Positions 1 through 7,969 of a stretch of 34,458 nucleotides of DNA are shown here, piece by piece. Where the stretch lies: the NCBI GenBank assembly GCA_017410585.1, contig JAFQQM010000066.1:1-34458 (forward strand), read 5' to 3'. Within the stretch, counting starts at the first letter, position 1. Each line of letters opens with the position of its first letter. Both the position numbers and the translations under genes were made by a program. The notes below the pieces were generated by a model. That model ran no database searches, had not been told where the DNA came from, and was given only the letters and a program-made list of their open reading frames with translations. The DNA is from Clostridia bacterium (GTDB lineage: Bacteria; Bacillota; Clostridia; Oscillospirales; Acutalibacteraceae).

Positions 1-111
1 TCCCTCTGACGAGGGAGGTGGATTTTTGCGAAGCAAAAAGACGGAGGGAGAGAAAACGAAAGACTACCCCTCAGTCGGCTGCCGCCGACAGCTCCCCTGA
101 CAAGGGGAGCC
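1..111. repeat. Dispersed palindromic repeat, copy 1
   Basis: This 111-bp segment matches 7591-7701 at every position except one (81 g versus 7671 a). Four hairpins can be drawn in it: TCCCTC/GAGGGA, TTTTTGC/GCAAAAA with a GAA loop, GTCGGC/GCCGAC, and CTCCCCT/AGGGGAG. The single difference falls in the loop of the third hairpin, so no stem is disturbed. It carries no convincing gene. The structure fits a REP- or MITE-like non-autonomous element. The window edge cuts its left side, so the true start is unknown. Confidence 0.85.
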
Positions 112-175
112 GGCAAAGACTGACAACCCATTTATGGGTGGTCGGCAATCGTACAGGGCTATGCCCGAAAATGAA

Positions 176-204
176 ATACCCCCCGCTATGCGGGGGATTT
201 TTTT
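176..204. terminator. Rho-independent terminator hairpin, possibly bidirectional
   Basis: A 7-bp GC stem, CCCCCGC/GCGGGGG with a TAT loop (180-196), lies just beyond the stop codon of the minus-strand gene at 207. On the plus strand it is followed by seven T, which is stronger than the T-poor run on the minus strand. It may end transcription from either side. Confidence 0.5.
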
Positions 205-206
205 AT

Positions 207-728
207 TTATTCGATAATATGTTCCTCTCCGATGATCTGCCGCACGGTATGATCCAGCCGTTCCCGCTTCTTTTTGGGAATATAAAACAGAATGCGCAGT
301 GACAAGATCAGCCCGACCAGACAAGCGAGGGTGATCGCCGTAAAAAATACGACCTGCCCCCACAGCGCCGGCTCTTTGACCCAAGCGGTCACCGCCGCCA
401 GATAGGTCATCAAACCGGTCGGTACCATCGCCGCGGCCGCCAACAGCGAACTGATACCTAACGCGATCATCGCTCCGCGCGGGCGCCGGATCTTCCAACT
501 GACGTTGCAACCGTTGTCGGTGGGGATCATCTTGCCGATCGCCTGCGGATCGAGCAGGGAAGAAGCCGCCGGACGGGTGATCTGGAAGGTAAAATCCGTT
601 TTGGTGGTCTTGCCGCTGATCCACATCCCCTCGTCGGTGGAGTGGATGCCGGCGGCATACTCCGGTGAGACTTGATGCGCAAATCGCGTGCGGAATTCTT
701 TAACGGATAAATCGGTTTTCAGTTGCAT
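207..728 (-). CDS. Small two-helix membrane protein of unknown function
   Basis: This encodes a 173-residue protein that I do not recognise. The first roughly 80 residues are soluble and polar. Two hydrophobic stretches follow, about residues 87-110 and 124-150, and then a basic tail with KKKRER, so it probably sits in the cytoplasmic membrane with a short cytoplasmic end. I chose the ATG at 728 because AGGAG (737-741) lies 8 bases upstream. The ATG at 734 and the GTG at 737 overlap or crowd that site. It lies downstream of the tRNA cluster, behind two terminators, so its promoter is unclear. It could be a small sensor or a stress membrane protein, but nothing shows which. Confidence 0.7.
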   Translation of the reverse strand: MQLKTDLSVKEFRTRFAHQVSPEYAAGIHSTDEGMWISGKTTKTDFTFQITRPAASSLLDPQAIGKMIPTDNGCNVSWKIRRPRGAMIALGISSLLAAAAMVPTGLMTYLAAVTAWVKEPALWGQVVFFTAITLACLVGLILSLRILFYIPKKKRERLDHTVRQIIGEEHIIE

Positions 729-761
729 ATTCATCACTCCTGTTTCAAATGCGTTGCCCTT

Positions 762-792
762 TCAAAAACAAAAAACCGCCGGTGGCGGTTTT
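762..792 (-). terminator. Rho-independent terminator (second of two after the tRNA cluster)
   Basis: On the minus strand the hairpin AAAACCGCC/GGCGGTTTT with an ACC loop is followed by a T-rich run. It lies between the tRNA cluster and the small membrane protein gene and backs up the hairpin at 816-842. Confidence 0.75.
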
Positions 793-815
793 GCTAAACT
801 GGCGGTCTTCCTAGT

Positions 816-842
816 AAAAAAGCAGCTAACGCTGCTTTTTTT
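816..842 (-). terminator. Rho-independent terminator of the tRNA cluster
   Basis: AGCAGC/GCTGCT with a 4-base loop is flanked by an A run and a T run, giving a symmetrical terminator directly after the 3' end of the tRNA-Gln gene. Confidence 0.8.
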
Positions 843-915
843 GGCTGGGATAGTAGGAATCGAACCTACCCGGGCAGAGTCAAAGTCTGCTGTCCTACCA
901 CTAGACTATATCCCA
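842..915 (-). tRNA. tRNA-Gln (anticodon UUG)
   Basis: Read on the minus strand, the sequence folds into a full cloverleaf. The acceptor stem is TGGGATA/TATCCCA, including the U1-A72 pair typical of tRNA-Gln. The anticodon loop CTTTGAC gives UUG, and the T arm has GGTTCGATTCC. The discriminator G and the CCA end are encoded. It is the last gene of the four-tRNA cluster and is followed at once by a terminator. Confidence 0.95.
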
Positions 916-920
916 TTATT

Positions 921-998
921 TGGGGTGGGTAATCGGGCTCGAACCGACGACCTCCAGGGCCACAACCTGGCACTCTAACCAACTGAGCTATACCCACC
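921..998 (-). tRNA. tRNA-His (anticodon GUG)
   Basis: The acceptor stem is GTGGGTA/TACCCAC, the anticodon loop TTGTGGC gives GUG, and the T arm has GGTTCGAGCCC. The extra G at position -1, the identity element for histidyl-tRNA synthetase, is encoded opposite C73, and the CCA end is encoded. It is the third gene of the cluster. Confidence 0.95.
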
Positions 999-1012
999 GT
1001 ATCCAAAAATAA

Positions 1013-1089
1013 TGGCGCGCTTGAAGGGACTCGAACCCCTGACCCTCTGCTTAGAAGGCAGATGCTCTATCCACCTGAGCTACAAGCGC
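1013..1089 (-). tRNA. tRNA-Arg (anticodon UCU)
   Basis: The acceptor stem is GCGCTTG/CAAGCGC, the anticodon loop CTTCTAA gives UCU, the T arm has GGTTCGAGTCC, and the discriminator G with CCA is encoded. The 77-nt length is normal. It reads AGA/AGG codons and is the second gene of the cluster. Confidence 0.95.
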
Positions 1090-1113
1090 CGGTATCGACT
1101 GCGGACGCAGTCG

Positions 1114-1187
1114 TGGAGCGAGTGATGGGAATCGAACCCACGCGACCAGCTTGGAAGGCTGGGGTTCTACCATTGAACTACACTCGC
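1114..1187 (-). tRNA. tRNA-Gly (anticodon UCC)
   Basis: The acceptor stem is GCGAGTG/CACTCGC, the anticodon loop CTTCCAA gives UCC, the T arm has GGTTCGATTCC, and CCA is encoded. It is the first gene of the cluster, about 30 bases after the promoter. Confidence 0.95.
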
Positions 1188-1217
1188 ATAGTGTCGTTTC
1201 CCTGCGTCCGAGAACTT

Positions 1218-1246
1218 ATCATAGCACGGAAACGGCGAATTGTCAA
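1218..1246 (-). promoter_or_regulatory. Sigma-A type promoter of the tRNA cluster
   Basis: On the minus strand a perfect -35 TTGACA (1241-1246) is separated by 17 bases from a -10 TATGAT (1218-1223). This is a near-consensus promoter of the strength expected for stable RNA genes, placed just upstream of tRNA-Gly. Confidence 0.9.
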
Positions 1247-1262
1247 GGGGGTTTCCCAATTT

Positions 1263-1871
1263 TTATTGACGGATCGCCAACCCGCCGCGGTTGGCACCCC
1301 ACAGATACACCAATCGGTCGTGCGCGACGACGCCATCCTTGGCGGAGAGATCGGTTTGGCGGCAACAATTGATCAGCAAGGTCAACTGTTCCAAGGGATC
1401 GCGGTCGGCGGTCGCGTACGCGTTGATCATCGCCGCCACCACCGTCAGCCACCTCTCCGGCTGTTTCCGCAAAATGACCGCCACCTGCTCGGCGGCCAGA
1501 ATATGCGCCCCCGCCGGCAACTGCAGGTACACCTCTTCTTCCGCAACGGTAAGACTTTCCCCCAGCGTCAGCGGCAGATCGTTTCCCAACGCGGTCAGCA
1601 ACCGCAAAAGACCCGCCTCGGTCAGCACCGCTTGGCGGTCGGCGTCCCCGTTTTTTGCCACCGTCACCCGCTTTCGGGCCGGCTCAAACCGCACGACCGC
1701 CTCATGGCCTTCCCATATCAGCCGGAGGGAGAAATCGTCCTCCCGTTGCCAAGTGATCCCCGCTTCCCGTACGGGAGAGGGCGGGGTCTGCGGCGATATC
1801 CACATCCATCCCGACAGCAAAACGGTCAGCGTCAGCAACAGGCTGAGCAAAAAGGCCGGACCTTTGGTCAT
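1263..1871 (-). CDS. Small membrane-anchored or secreted protein of unknown function
   Basis: This encodes a 202-residue protein that I do not recognise. The first roughly 25 residues (MTKGPAFLLSLLLTLTVLL) form a signal peptide or a single membrane anchor, with no lipobox cysteine. The rest is a soluble, probably extracytoplasmic domain without a motif I can name. I chose the ATG at 1871 because GGGAGG (1878-1883) lies 6 bases upstream; the ATG at 1877 abuts that site. The gene lies directly behind the argH terminator and just before the tRNA promoter, so its own promoter would have to overlap the argH 3' end, or it depends on readthrough. Confidence 0.65.
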   Translation of the reverse strand: MTKGPAFLLSLLLTLTVLLSGWMWISPQTPPSPVREAGITWQREDDFSLRLIWEGHEAVVRFEPARKRVTVAKNGDADRQAVLTEAGLLRLLTALGNDLPLTLGESLTVAEEEVYLQLPAGAHILAAEQVAVILRKQPERWLTVVAAMINAYATADRDPLEQLTLLINCCRQTDLSAKDGVVAHDRLVYLWGANRGGLAIRQ

Positions 1872-1886
1872 CGTCATCCCTCCCAA

Positions 1887-1921
1887 CAAAAAAACAGACA
1901 GAGCAAACCGCTCTGTCTGTT
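1887..1921 (-). terminator. Rho-independent terminator of argGH
   Basis: A 12-bp inverted repeat, AACAGACAGAGC/GCTCTGTCTGTT (1893-1904 and 1910-1921), is followed on the minus strand by seven T, 8 bases after the argH stop codon. Confidence 0.85.
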
Positions 1922-1928
1922 AGTATGG

Positions 1929-3302
1929 TCAGGCTTTTAAGATTTCTTTCACCGCCGCGGCCTGTTTCCGCACGTTATCGGGGGAGGGACCGCCGATAAC
2001 GTTTCGTCCGGCAACGCACCGTTCCAGCGAGATGGCGTCAAACACGTCGGTATCAAACAAGTCGCATACGCCGCGGTACTGTTCCAGCGACAGCGTCTCC
2101 AGCGTCTTGCCCTCGGCGATGCAGAGAGCCACCAGCGAGCCGGTCGCCTTGTACGCATCGCGGAACGGCAATCCCTTCGACACCAGATAATCGGCGCAGT
2201 CGGTGGCGTTGATAAACCCGCCGGCGGCCGCTTTCCGCATATTGTCCGCCTTGACGGTCATGGTTTCGATCATCGGGGTAAAGGCGGTCAGACACATCCG
2301 CACCGTATCACAGGCGTCAAAGATGGCTTCTTTGTCTTCCTGCATATCCTTGTTGTACGCCAGCGGCAAGCCTTTGAGTGCGGTCAGCAACGCCATCAGA
2401 TCACCAAATACCCGCCCCGATTTACCGCGGACCAACTCCGCAATATCGGGGTTTTTCTTTTGCGGCATAATGGATGAGCCGGTGGAGAAGGCGTCGTCCA
2501 GTTCGATAAACCGGAACTCCCACGAACACCACAAAATGATCTCTTCCGAGAAACGGGAAAGATGCACCATCACCAGCGACAGCGCCGCCGCCAACTCCAC
2601 GCAGAAATCGCGGTCGGATACGCCGTCTAACGAGTTGCGGGTGACGCCGGCCATCCCCAACGTATGCGCCACCGCTTCGCGGTCGAGCGGGTAGGTGGTG
2701 CCGGCCAGCGCACCGCTGCCAAGCGGCGAGACGTTCATCCGCCGATAGGCATCGTCCAACCGCCCGATATCGCGGAGCAACATTTCGGCATACGCCAGCA
2801 GATGATGTCCGAAGGTGATGGGTTGCGCCCGTTGCATGTGGGTGTAACCCGGCATAATGGTTTCGGCATATTGCTCGGCTTTGTCTGCCAATACGTCCGC
2901 CAGTTCAACCAGTTGCGCCCGCAGAGCGGTCACCTGCTCCCGCAGGTACAATCTCACGTCCAAGGCCACCTGATCGTTGCGGCTACGGCCGGTGTGCAGG
3001 CGTTTGCCGGCATCCCCGATGCGGGCGGTGAGGGTCTGCTCCACAAAGGTGTGGATGTCCTCGGCGTTCTGGTCGATGACCAGCGCACCGCTTTGCAGAT
3101 CCTCCAGAATACCGGCCAGACCGTCGGCAATCGCCTCGCCGTCTGCCGGCGAGATGATGCCCTGCGCGGTCAGCATCGCCGCATGGGCGAGACTGCCGGT
3201 AATATCTTGTACCGCCATCCGCTGATCAAACGGGATGGAGGAGTTAAAATCGTTGGTCTTCTTGTCGATCTCTTTGGAAAACCGACCTTCCCACAGTTTC
3301 AT
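1929..3302 (-). CDS. argH: Argininosuccinate lyase
   Basis: This cytoplasmic enzyme cleaves argininosuccinate to arginine and fumarate, the last step of arginine synthesis. The 457-residue length is normal. Family motifs are all present: HTGRSRNDQ at about 103-111, YTHMQRAQP at about 153-161, and the fumarase/aspartase-superfamily signature [12 protein letters not shown] at 275-286, whose serine is the catalytic base in the family. The start codon overlaps the argG stop in an ATGA junction, so the two genes are one operon with coupled translation. A strong terminator follows. I see nothing missing or truncated. Confidence 0.97.
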   Translation of the reverse strand: MKLWEGRFSKEIDKKTNDFNSSIPFDQRMAVQDITGSLAHAAMLTAQGIISPADGEAIADGLAGILEDLQSGALVIDQNAEDIHTFVEQTLTARIGDAGKRLHTGRSRNDQVALDVRLYLREQVTALRAQLVELADVLADKAEQYAETIMPGYTHMQRAQPITFGHHLLAYAEMLLRDIGRLDDAYRRMNVSPLGSGALAGTTYPLDREAVAHTLGMAGVTRNSLDGVSDRDFCVELAAALSLVMVHLSRFSEEIILWCSWEFRFIELDDAFSTGSSIMPQKKNPDIAELVRGKSGRVFGDLMALLTALKGLPLAYNKDMQEDKEAIFDACDTVRMCLTAFTPMIETMTVKADNMRKAAAGGFINATDCADYLVSKGLPFRDAYKATGSLVALCIAEGKTLETLSLEQYRGVCDLFDTDVFDAISLERCVAGRNVIGGPSPDNVRKQAAAVKEILKA

Positions 3303-4525
3303 ACCTTGTTCTCCCAGTTTTTCTGCTTCATCGCACGGACCTTGATCGGCAGACCGAACAGGTTGATAAAGCCTGCGGAATCCGCCTGATTATAGTCCTC
3401 GTCCTCACCGAAGGAGGCGGTCTGCTCGTCGTACAGCGAATACGGCGAGGTCACACCGGCGTTGATCATATTGCCCTTGTACAGTTTCAGTTTGACGTCG
3501 CCGGTCACCGTTTCCTGCAACTTGTCGGAGAAAGCGCAGATGGCTTCACGCAACGGGGTAAACCACTGACCGTTGTACACGATGTCCGCCATCTTCTGGG
3601 CGACGATATCCTTAAAGTGCGCCGATTCCTTGTCCAGCGTGATGGTCTCCAACACGTTGTGCGCTTTGTACAGGATGGCGCCGCCCGGCGTCTCGTACAC
3701 ACCGCGGCTCTTCATACCGACCAAACGGTTTTCCACGATATCCAACAGACCGATACCGTTTTTGCCGCCGATCTCGTTGAGCGTCTCGATGAGGGTCACG
3801 CCGTCCATTTCCACGCCGTCTACGGCGGTGGGGATGCCCTTCTCAAAATGAATGGTCACGTAGGTCGGCTCGTCCGGCGCCATTTCGGGGGAAACGCCCA
3901 GTTCGAGGAAACCTTCCTTGTTGTACAGCGGCTCGTTGGCGGGATCTTCCAGATCCATGCCTTCGTGGGAAAGGTGCCACAGGTTCTTATCCTTGGAATA
4001 GTTGGTCTCACGGTTGATCTTGAGCGGGATGTTGTGCGCCTCGGCGTACTCGATCTCCTCCTCACGGGACTTGATATCCCACTCACGCCACGGGGCGATG
4101 ATCTTGAGATCCGGCGCAAACGCCTTGAGGGTCAACTCAAAACGCACCTGATCGTTGCCCTTGCCGGTGCAACCGTGGCAGATGGCGTCGGCGCCTTCTT
4201 CCAGCGCCACTTTGGCCAGATGCTCCGCGATGCAGGGACGCGCAAACGAGGTGCCCAGCAGATAATCTTCATACTTGGCATCGCACTTGAGGGTCGGCCA
4301 GATGTAATCCTCCACAAATTCCTTTTTCAGATCCATAACGATCAGTTTGGAAGCGCCGGTCTTCAGCGCCTTCTCTTCCAGACCGTCCAGTTCGGTGCCC
4401 TGACCCACGTCACCGGAGACACAGACCACTTCGCAGTTGTTGTAGTTTTCTTTCAACCACGGAATGATGATGGACGTATCCAAGCCGCCGGAATAGGCAA
4501 GCACCACTTTTTTGATATCAGCCAT
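3299..4525 (-). CDS. argG: Argininosuccinate synthase
   Basis: This enzyme joins citrulline and aspartate with ATP to form argininosuccinate in the arginine pathway. The 408-residue length is normal. The N-terminal ATP-binding P-loop AYSGGLDTS (residues 10-18) and the downstream motif [10 protein letters not shown] are intact. AGGAGG lies about 8 bases before the ATG at 4525. It is the first gene of argGH. A promoter and an ARG-box-like palindrome lie upstream, so repression by ArgR with arginine is likely, although no argR gene is in the window. Confidence 0.97.
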   Translation of the reverse strand: MADIKKVVLAYSGGLDTSIIIPWLKENYNNCEVVCVSGDVGQGTELDGLEEKALKTGASKLIVMDLKKEFVEDYIWPTLKCDAKYEDYLLGTSFARPCIAEHLAKVALEEGADAICHGCTGKGNDQVRFELTLKAFAPDLKIIAPWREWDIKSREEEIEYAEAHNIPLKINRETNYSKDKNLWHLSHEGMDLEDPANEPLYNKEGFLELGVSPEMAPDEPTYVTIHFEKGIPTAVDGVEMDGVTLIETLNEIGGKNGIGLLDIVENRLVGMKSRGVYETPGGAILYKAHNVLETITLDKESAHFKDIVAQKMADIVYNGQWFTPLREAICAFSDKLQETVTGDVKLKLYKGNMINAGVTSPYSLYDEQTASFGEDEDYNQADSAGFINLFGLPIKVRAMKQKNWENKV

Positions 4526-4565
4526 AACGTAAAACCTCCTGAAGGGTAAAAATGATTACTCCCTC

Positions 4566-4593
4566 ATTATACGCCGATTATTCCAAAATGCAA
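4566..4593 (-). promoter_or_regulatory. Promoter of argGH
   Basis: On the minus strand -35 TTGCAT (4588-4593) and a perfect -10 TATAAT (4566-4571) are 16 bases apart, about 40 bases upstream of the argG start codon. Confidence 0.75.
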
Positions 4594-4601
4594 GAGGAAA
4601 T

Positions 4602-4619
4602 TTTGAATATTTATTCTTT
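4602..4619. promoter_or_regulatory. ARG-box-like palindrome (candidate ArgR operator)
   Basis: The 18-bp site TTTGAATATTTATTCTTT has the form of the arginine repressor box, GAAT-4 A/T-ATTC. One base of the extended TGAAT/ATTCA consensus is changed. It lies 8 bases upstream of the argG -35 element, a suitable place for an arginine-dependent operator. Confidence 0.5.
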
Positions 4620-4685
4620 TTTTGAAAAATCGGCAAAAACGCTAAATATAAAAAGAAAATAAACCCGTAAAGCAAGCGGAATGAT

Positions 4686-4741
4686 GAATATATTTTGCAT
4701 AAACAAGCAAAATATTCCGCATATATGCATATTTATGCAAC
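4686..4741. promoter_or_regulatory. Cluster of AT-rich palindromes, possible extra operators
   Basis: An imperfect inverted repeat, GAATATATTTTGC (4686-4698) and GCAAAATATTC (4707-4717), is followed by a perfect one, TGCAT-ATTT-ATGCA (4726-4739). The second has the spacing of an ARG box with C in place of A. The sites lie in the divergent gap between argG and the secreted-protein gene. Whether they bind ArgR or another regulator cannot be told from the sequence. Confidence 0.35.
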
Positions 4742-4794
4742 ACGCCGAAACTCACGGCTTCGGAACTTGCCTCGCCCCGCGGGAAGAGCCAAGA

Positions 4795-4855
4795 GGGTTT
4801 GCGCAAACGAATGGTAGCCGCAAGGCCCCCTTCCCTCTCGGTGAGGGAGGCTGTT
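4795..4855. repeat. Degenerate palindromic repeat of the CCTCCCTC family
   Basis: The stretch holds CCCTC/GAGGG (4833-4847) next to the words GCCGCAAGGCCCCCTT and GGGAGGC. These resemble pieces of the repeats at 7724-7780 and 30522-30628. It looks like an old or partial copy. The rest of the gap 4526-5046 holds only the two promoters and the palindromes listed separately. Confidence 0.45.
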
Positions 4856-4943
4856 TCGGACGGTAACCTGCCGCCCCGACGGGATTTTGCAAAAATGAAA
4901 CCGGTTTACCAAAAATATTTTGCCGGAAATTGCAGAAAACCCA

Positions 4944-4971
4944 TTGCAATTTCGACGCAGTATAGTATAAT
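4944..4971 (+). promoter_or_regulatory. Promoter of the secreted-protein gene at 5047
   Basis: -35 TTGCAA (4944-4949) and -10 TATAAT (4966-4971) are 16 bases apart, about 75 bases before the start codon. Confidence 0.7.
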
Positions 4972-5046
4972 TAAGGTATCTATTGTTCCGCAGGGGCGGA
5001 GAATGACGTCGATGCCAAAAACGGTATCGGGAAAGAGGGATTGATT

Positions 5047-7515
5047 ATGAAAAAAATCTTGTCCATTGCGGTTGCCCTCGTACTGCTGATCGGTCTGATT
5101 CCGGTCGCCGGTATGATGAACACCGCCGCCGACGATACGGCGTCGCTGGCCATTACGGCTACCGGCGGTACGCTGTCGGGTGATTCGTTGTCCATCTCTT
5201 GGTCGGGTGCAAACTTCACCTTGCTCAATGAGAAGGCAGGATCCAACACGGCTATCCGCACCTCGGATTCTAACCATTTCCGTGTATATGCAAGCAACAA
5301 GACGACCATCACGGCGGCCAGTGGTAAAAATCTGTCGCAGATCGTGGTTACGGTCACCGAAAGCAAGTATGCCTCTCCGTTGGTTACCAGCGTAAGCAAT
5401 GCCGGTTTTACTGCCGTTGCAGACGGTACCACGGTGACGATCACCGTTTCCGGTGTGAACTCGATCGCCTTTACGGCCAGCGCACAGTGGCGTTTGAACA
5501 AGATTGAAGTCACCACCGTGGCGGGCGGTGATACCGATATTTCGGATAACACCTCCACCTCGAGTTCTACCTCTACCACCACGACCACCACGACCACCCC
5601 GACCACCCAAGCCCCGACCGACGGTGCCATCGTGTTTGATCTCGGTGCCAACGGTACGGCTGCGCACGTCGATGGCTCCGCGTTTGATACTGCGAAGGAA
5701 TTTGCTTCCACCGATGGGGCGTATACGCTGACCCTCACCCCGACGGCCAAGGCTTACGCCGGCTCTTTCGATGCGATGGGCAACTCCTGCATCAAGTTGG
5801 GTACCAGTTCGGCGGCCGGCGGCTTTACCATGACCGCGCCGGAAGGGGTCACTTCGGTCGTGTTCTACGTCGGCGGCTACAAGGCTACCGCCGCTAAGAT
5901 CGAGGTCAACGGCACCGCCCACACCATCAGTACGATGTCCAATAACGGCGAGTACACCAAGGTCGTGGTCGACACCACCACCGAAAAGGCGATCACCTTC
6001 ACCACCGTGTCCGGCGGTGTGCGTTGCATGATCAACACCATCGAGTTCCTGACCGGCGGCGCGACCGTGGCGACCACCACCACGACCGCGGCCACCATCT
6101 ACGAGACGCCGGCCGAGATCATGGCCGCCGCCTACGCGTTGGAAAAGGGTGAGGTTCTGTCCAACAGCCACGTCTATACCCTCTCCGGTGTCATCACCAA
6201 CGTCGACACCATTTACAACCAGGAGTATAGCAACGTGACCGTCACCATGTTGGTCGACGGCACCGATAAGAAGATCCAGTGCTTCCGCCTGAAGGGCGAC
6301 GGCGCCGATCTCATCGGCACCAACGACAAGATCACCGTCAGCGGTGTGATCAAGAACTACAACGGCACGATCGAATTTGACAGCGGTTGCACGCTGGATG
6401 CGTACGAACTGTCTCAGGTCGAAGTCCCGATCTATGAGACGCCGGCCGAGATCATGGATGCCGCTTATGCGCTGGATGAGGGCGCGACCCTGTCGGACGG
6501 CCACGCCTACACCCTGACCGGCGTGATCACCGAGGTCAACTTTGCCTACGACGAAGGCTACGGCAATGCGTCGGTGACCATCGCGGTTGACGGCACCGAC
6601 AAGACCATCTATTGCTACAAAATGGCCGGTACCGGCGCTGACGTTGTCGGCGAGGGCGACACGGTCACCGTCACCGGCCCGATCAAGAACTACAAGGGCA
6701 AGATCGAGTTTGACGGTTGCACGCTGGACAGTTACGTCGTTAAGGAAGAGGTTCCGACCTTTACCGGCCGCGACGTGACGCTGGGCGATGATCTGGACGT
6801 CGGCTTCTACGTGGACATTCCGGAAGCGTACGATCCGGCCAACCTGTCGGTCGTGTTTGAGATCAACGGCAACTCCACCACCGTGGCGATCCAGCCGGAT
6901 ACGGAAGGCAACTACGTCATCCATCTGGAAGTGCCGGCCAAGGATATGACTACCGTGATCACCGCCAAAGTGATGGACAGCTCCTATACCGTCCACAGCG
7001 AGATCTCGACCACCGTTGCTGAATATGCGGATCAGATCATCGCCGGTGATGTGGACGCGACGGCCGCCGAGGTGGCCGCCGCTACGGCGATGGTCAACTA
7101 CGGTGCGATGGCGCAGATCTATTTCAACCACAACACCGGCAACCTCGCCAACGTCGGCAACGAGACCGACCTGAGCGCGGCGGACGTGTCCGGTATCGCG
7201 GATCTGGCCGTGACCGGCGACAGCAGTAACTTTATCGGTGCTTCGCTGGTGCTCAAGAGCCGTCTGGCTGTCCGCCTCTACTTCACCGAGCAGGTGGAAG
7301 GCTCCAAGTACAACAGCAACGGTTGGTATATCGAGGTGACCGATATTGATGCGGCCAACCTCGCTACCACCCAGAACGTGACGGTCGGCGAGACCACCTA
7401 CTCCTTCTCGGCGCTGTCCTTCGCCAAACAAGTTATCGAAGGCAGTTACAACGCGAACTTCCAGAATCTGATGAAGGCACTGGTCCTCTACGAGGCCGCC
7501 GCGTCCGTCCTGTAA
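5047..7515 (+). CDS. Secreted multidomain protein with two OB-like repeats and a shared C-terminal domain
   Basis: This 822-residue protein is probably exported: residues 1-29 form a typical signal peptide (basic MKK, a hydrophobic core, a small-residue end). A beta-rich module follows (about 32-157), then a Ser/Thr-rich linker (164-191), a second beta module (about 193-337), and another short Thr-rich linker. Residues 351-452 and 462-563 are a clear tandem duplication, each starting with YETPAEIM and resembling an OB-fold nucleic-acid or sugar-binding barrel. Residues 577-822 match the C-terminal end of the protein at 30724-34263. No enzyme motif, LPXTG anchor or dockerin is visible, so a binding or adhesive role outside the cell is the best guess. 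The ATG at 5047 has AGAGGG 7 bases upstream. Confidence 0.85.
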   Translation: MKKILSIAVALVLLIGLIPVAGMMNTAADDTASLAITATGGTLSGDSLSISWSGANFTLLNEKAGSNTAIRTSDSNHFRVYASNKTTITAASGKNLSQIVVTVTESKYASPLVTSVSNAGFTAVADGTTVTITVSGVNSIAFTASAQWRLNKIEVTTVAGGDTDISDNTSTSSSTSTTTTTTTTPTTQAPTDGAIVFDLGANGTAAHVDGSAFDTAKEFASTDGAYTLTLTPTAKAYAGSFDAMGNSCIKLGTSSAAGGFTMTAPEGVTSVVFYVGGYKATAAKIEVNGTAHTISTMSNNGEYTKVVVDTTTEKAITFTTVSGGVRCMINTIEFLTGGATVATTTTTAATIYETPAEIMAAAYALEKGEVLSNSHVYTLSGVITNVDTIYNQEYSNVTVTMLVDGTDKKIQCFRLKGDGADLIGTNDKITVSGVIKNYNGTIEFDSGCTLDAYELSQVEVPIYETPAEIMDAAYALDEGATLSDGHAYTLTGVITEVNFAYDEGYGNASVTIAVDGTDKTIYCYKMAGTGADVVGEGDTVTVTGPIKNYKGKIEFDGCTLDSYVVKEEVPTFTGRDVTLGDDLDVGFYVDIPEAYDPANLSVVFEINGNSTTVAIQPDTEGNYVIHLEVPAKDMTTVITAKVMDSSYTVHSEISTTVAEYADQIIAGDVDATAAEVAAATAMVNYGAMAQIYFNHNTGNLANVGNETDLSAADVSGIADLAVTGDSSNFIGASLVLKSRLAVRLYFTEQVEGSKYNSNGWYIEVTDIDAANLATTQNVTVGETTYSFSALSFAKQVIEGSYNANFQNLMKALVLYEAAASVL

Positions 7516-7530
7516 TAATCGATCCCCAAA

Positions 7531-7561
7531 AGACCGCCGAGTGATCGGCGGTCTTTTTTTT
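7531..7561 (+). terminator. Rho-independent terminator
   Basis: A perfect 10-bp stem, AGACCGCCGA/TCGGCGGTCT with a GTGA loop, is followed by about nine T, 15 bases after the stop codon of the secreted-protein gene. Confidence 0.9.
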
Positions 7562-7588
7562 GTAAACGAAAACCACGCGATAGTCGCG
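7561..7588. repeat. 28-bp repeat after a terminator, copy 1
   Basis: This 28-bp sequence (TGTAAACGAAAACCACGCGA then TAGTCGCG) recurs exactly at 34323-34350, again directly after the terminator of a gene with the same C-terminal domain. Here the hairpin it begins (CCACGCGA-TAG-TCGCG...) is cut short by the start of the 111-bp repeat. Confidence 0.85.
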
Positions 7589-7590
7589 CC

Positions 7591-7701
7591 TCCCTCTGAC
7601 GAGGGAGGTGGATTTTTGCGAAGCAAAAAGACGGAGGGAGAGAAAACGAAAGACTACCCCTCAGTCGGCTACCGCCGACAGCTCCCCTGACAAGGGGAGC
7701 C
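7591..7701. repeat. Dispersed palindromic repeat, copy 2
   Basis: This copy is complete, 111 bp, with one difference from 1-111 and the same four hairpins. A partial third copy runs into the right window edge (34428-34458). It joins the 28-bp repeat with only two bases between them. Confidence 0.9.
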
Positions 7702-7723
7702 AAGAAAGTAGATGCCAACCATC

Positions 7724-7780
7724 GGCTACCACAAGGCCCCCTTGTGCAAAGGGGGCACCGCGAAGCGGTGGGGGATTGGT
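7724..7780. repeat. Second type of palindromic repeat
   Basis: Two hairpins follow each other: GCCCCCTT/AAGGGGGC (7736-7756) and CACCGC/GCGGTG with a GAA loop (7756-7770), ending in GGGGGATTG. The words match the repeat patch at 30522-30628 in the opposite orientation. From family knowledge, such GC-rich palindromes are common between genes in gut Clostridia. Confidence 0.6.
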
Positions 7781-7841
7781 TATACGCAACGGATTCCCTC
7801 GCCTATATATAAATAGGTATTATATACGCGCGCATTATAGA

Positions 7842-7885
7842 GAAAACCGCCGACCACAAGAAATTGTGGTCGAATCTGGCGTTTT
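7842..7885 (+). other. Stable hairpin upstream of the S10-operon promoter
   Basis: CGACCACAA-GAAA-TTGTGGTCG forms a 9-bp stem, with possible outer pairing of AAAACCGCC and GGCGTTTT. The short T run makes it a weak terminator candidate for transcripts coming from the left. No gene is visible between 7516 and 8372. Confidence 0.4.
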
Positions 7886-7969
7886 CGGGATAGGAACCAC
7901 AGCATTTAGTGAAATCGTCAATTTACCGCATAACCACGCGGAAAATCGGGGTTTCTTTGGTGAAAATTT

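Noticed and set aside
4526..4680. A T-box or other riboswitch upstream of argG
   Set aside because: The distance from promoter to start codon is only about 40 bases and AT-rich, leaving no room for such a leader.
5540..5625. A short-repeat tract (ACC/ACG units) that might be phase-variable
   Set aside because: It encodes the Ser/Thr-rich linker with mixed codons (ACC, ACG, TCT, AGT) in units of three, so slippage would keep the frame and the tract is not a pure repeat.
4906..7626. A 906-codon open frame on the minus strand opposite the secreted-protein gene
   Set aside because: It is a shadow of the plus-strand gene: it has no signal peptide or known motif, its product is a run of Gly, Arg, His and Asp typical of antisense GC-rich DNA, and the plus-strand gene has promoter, signal peptide, duplicated domains and terminator.
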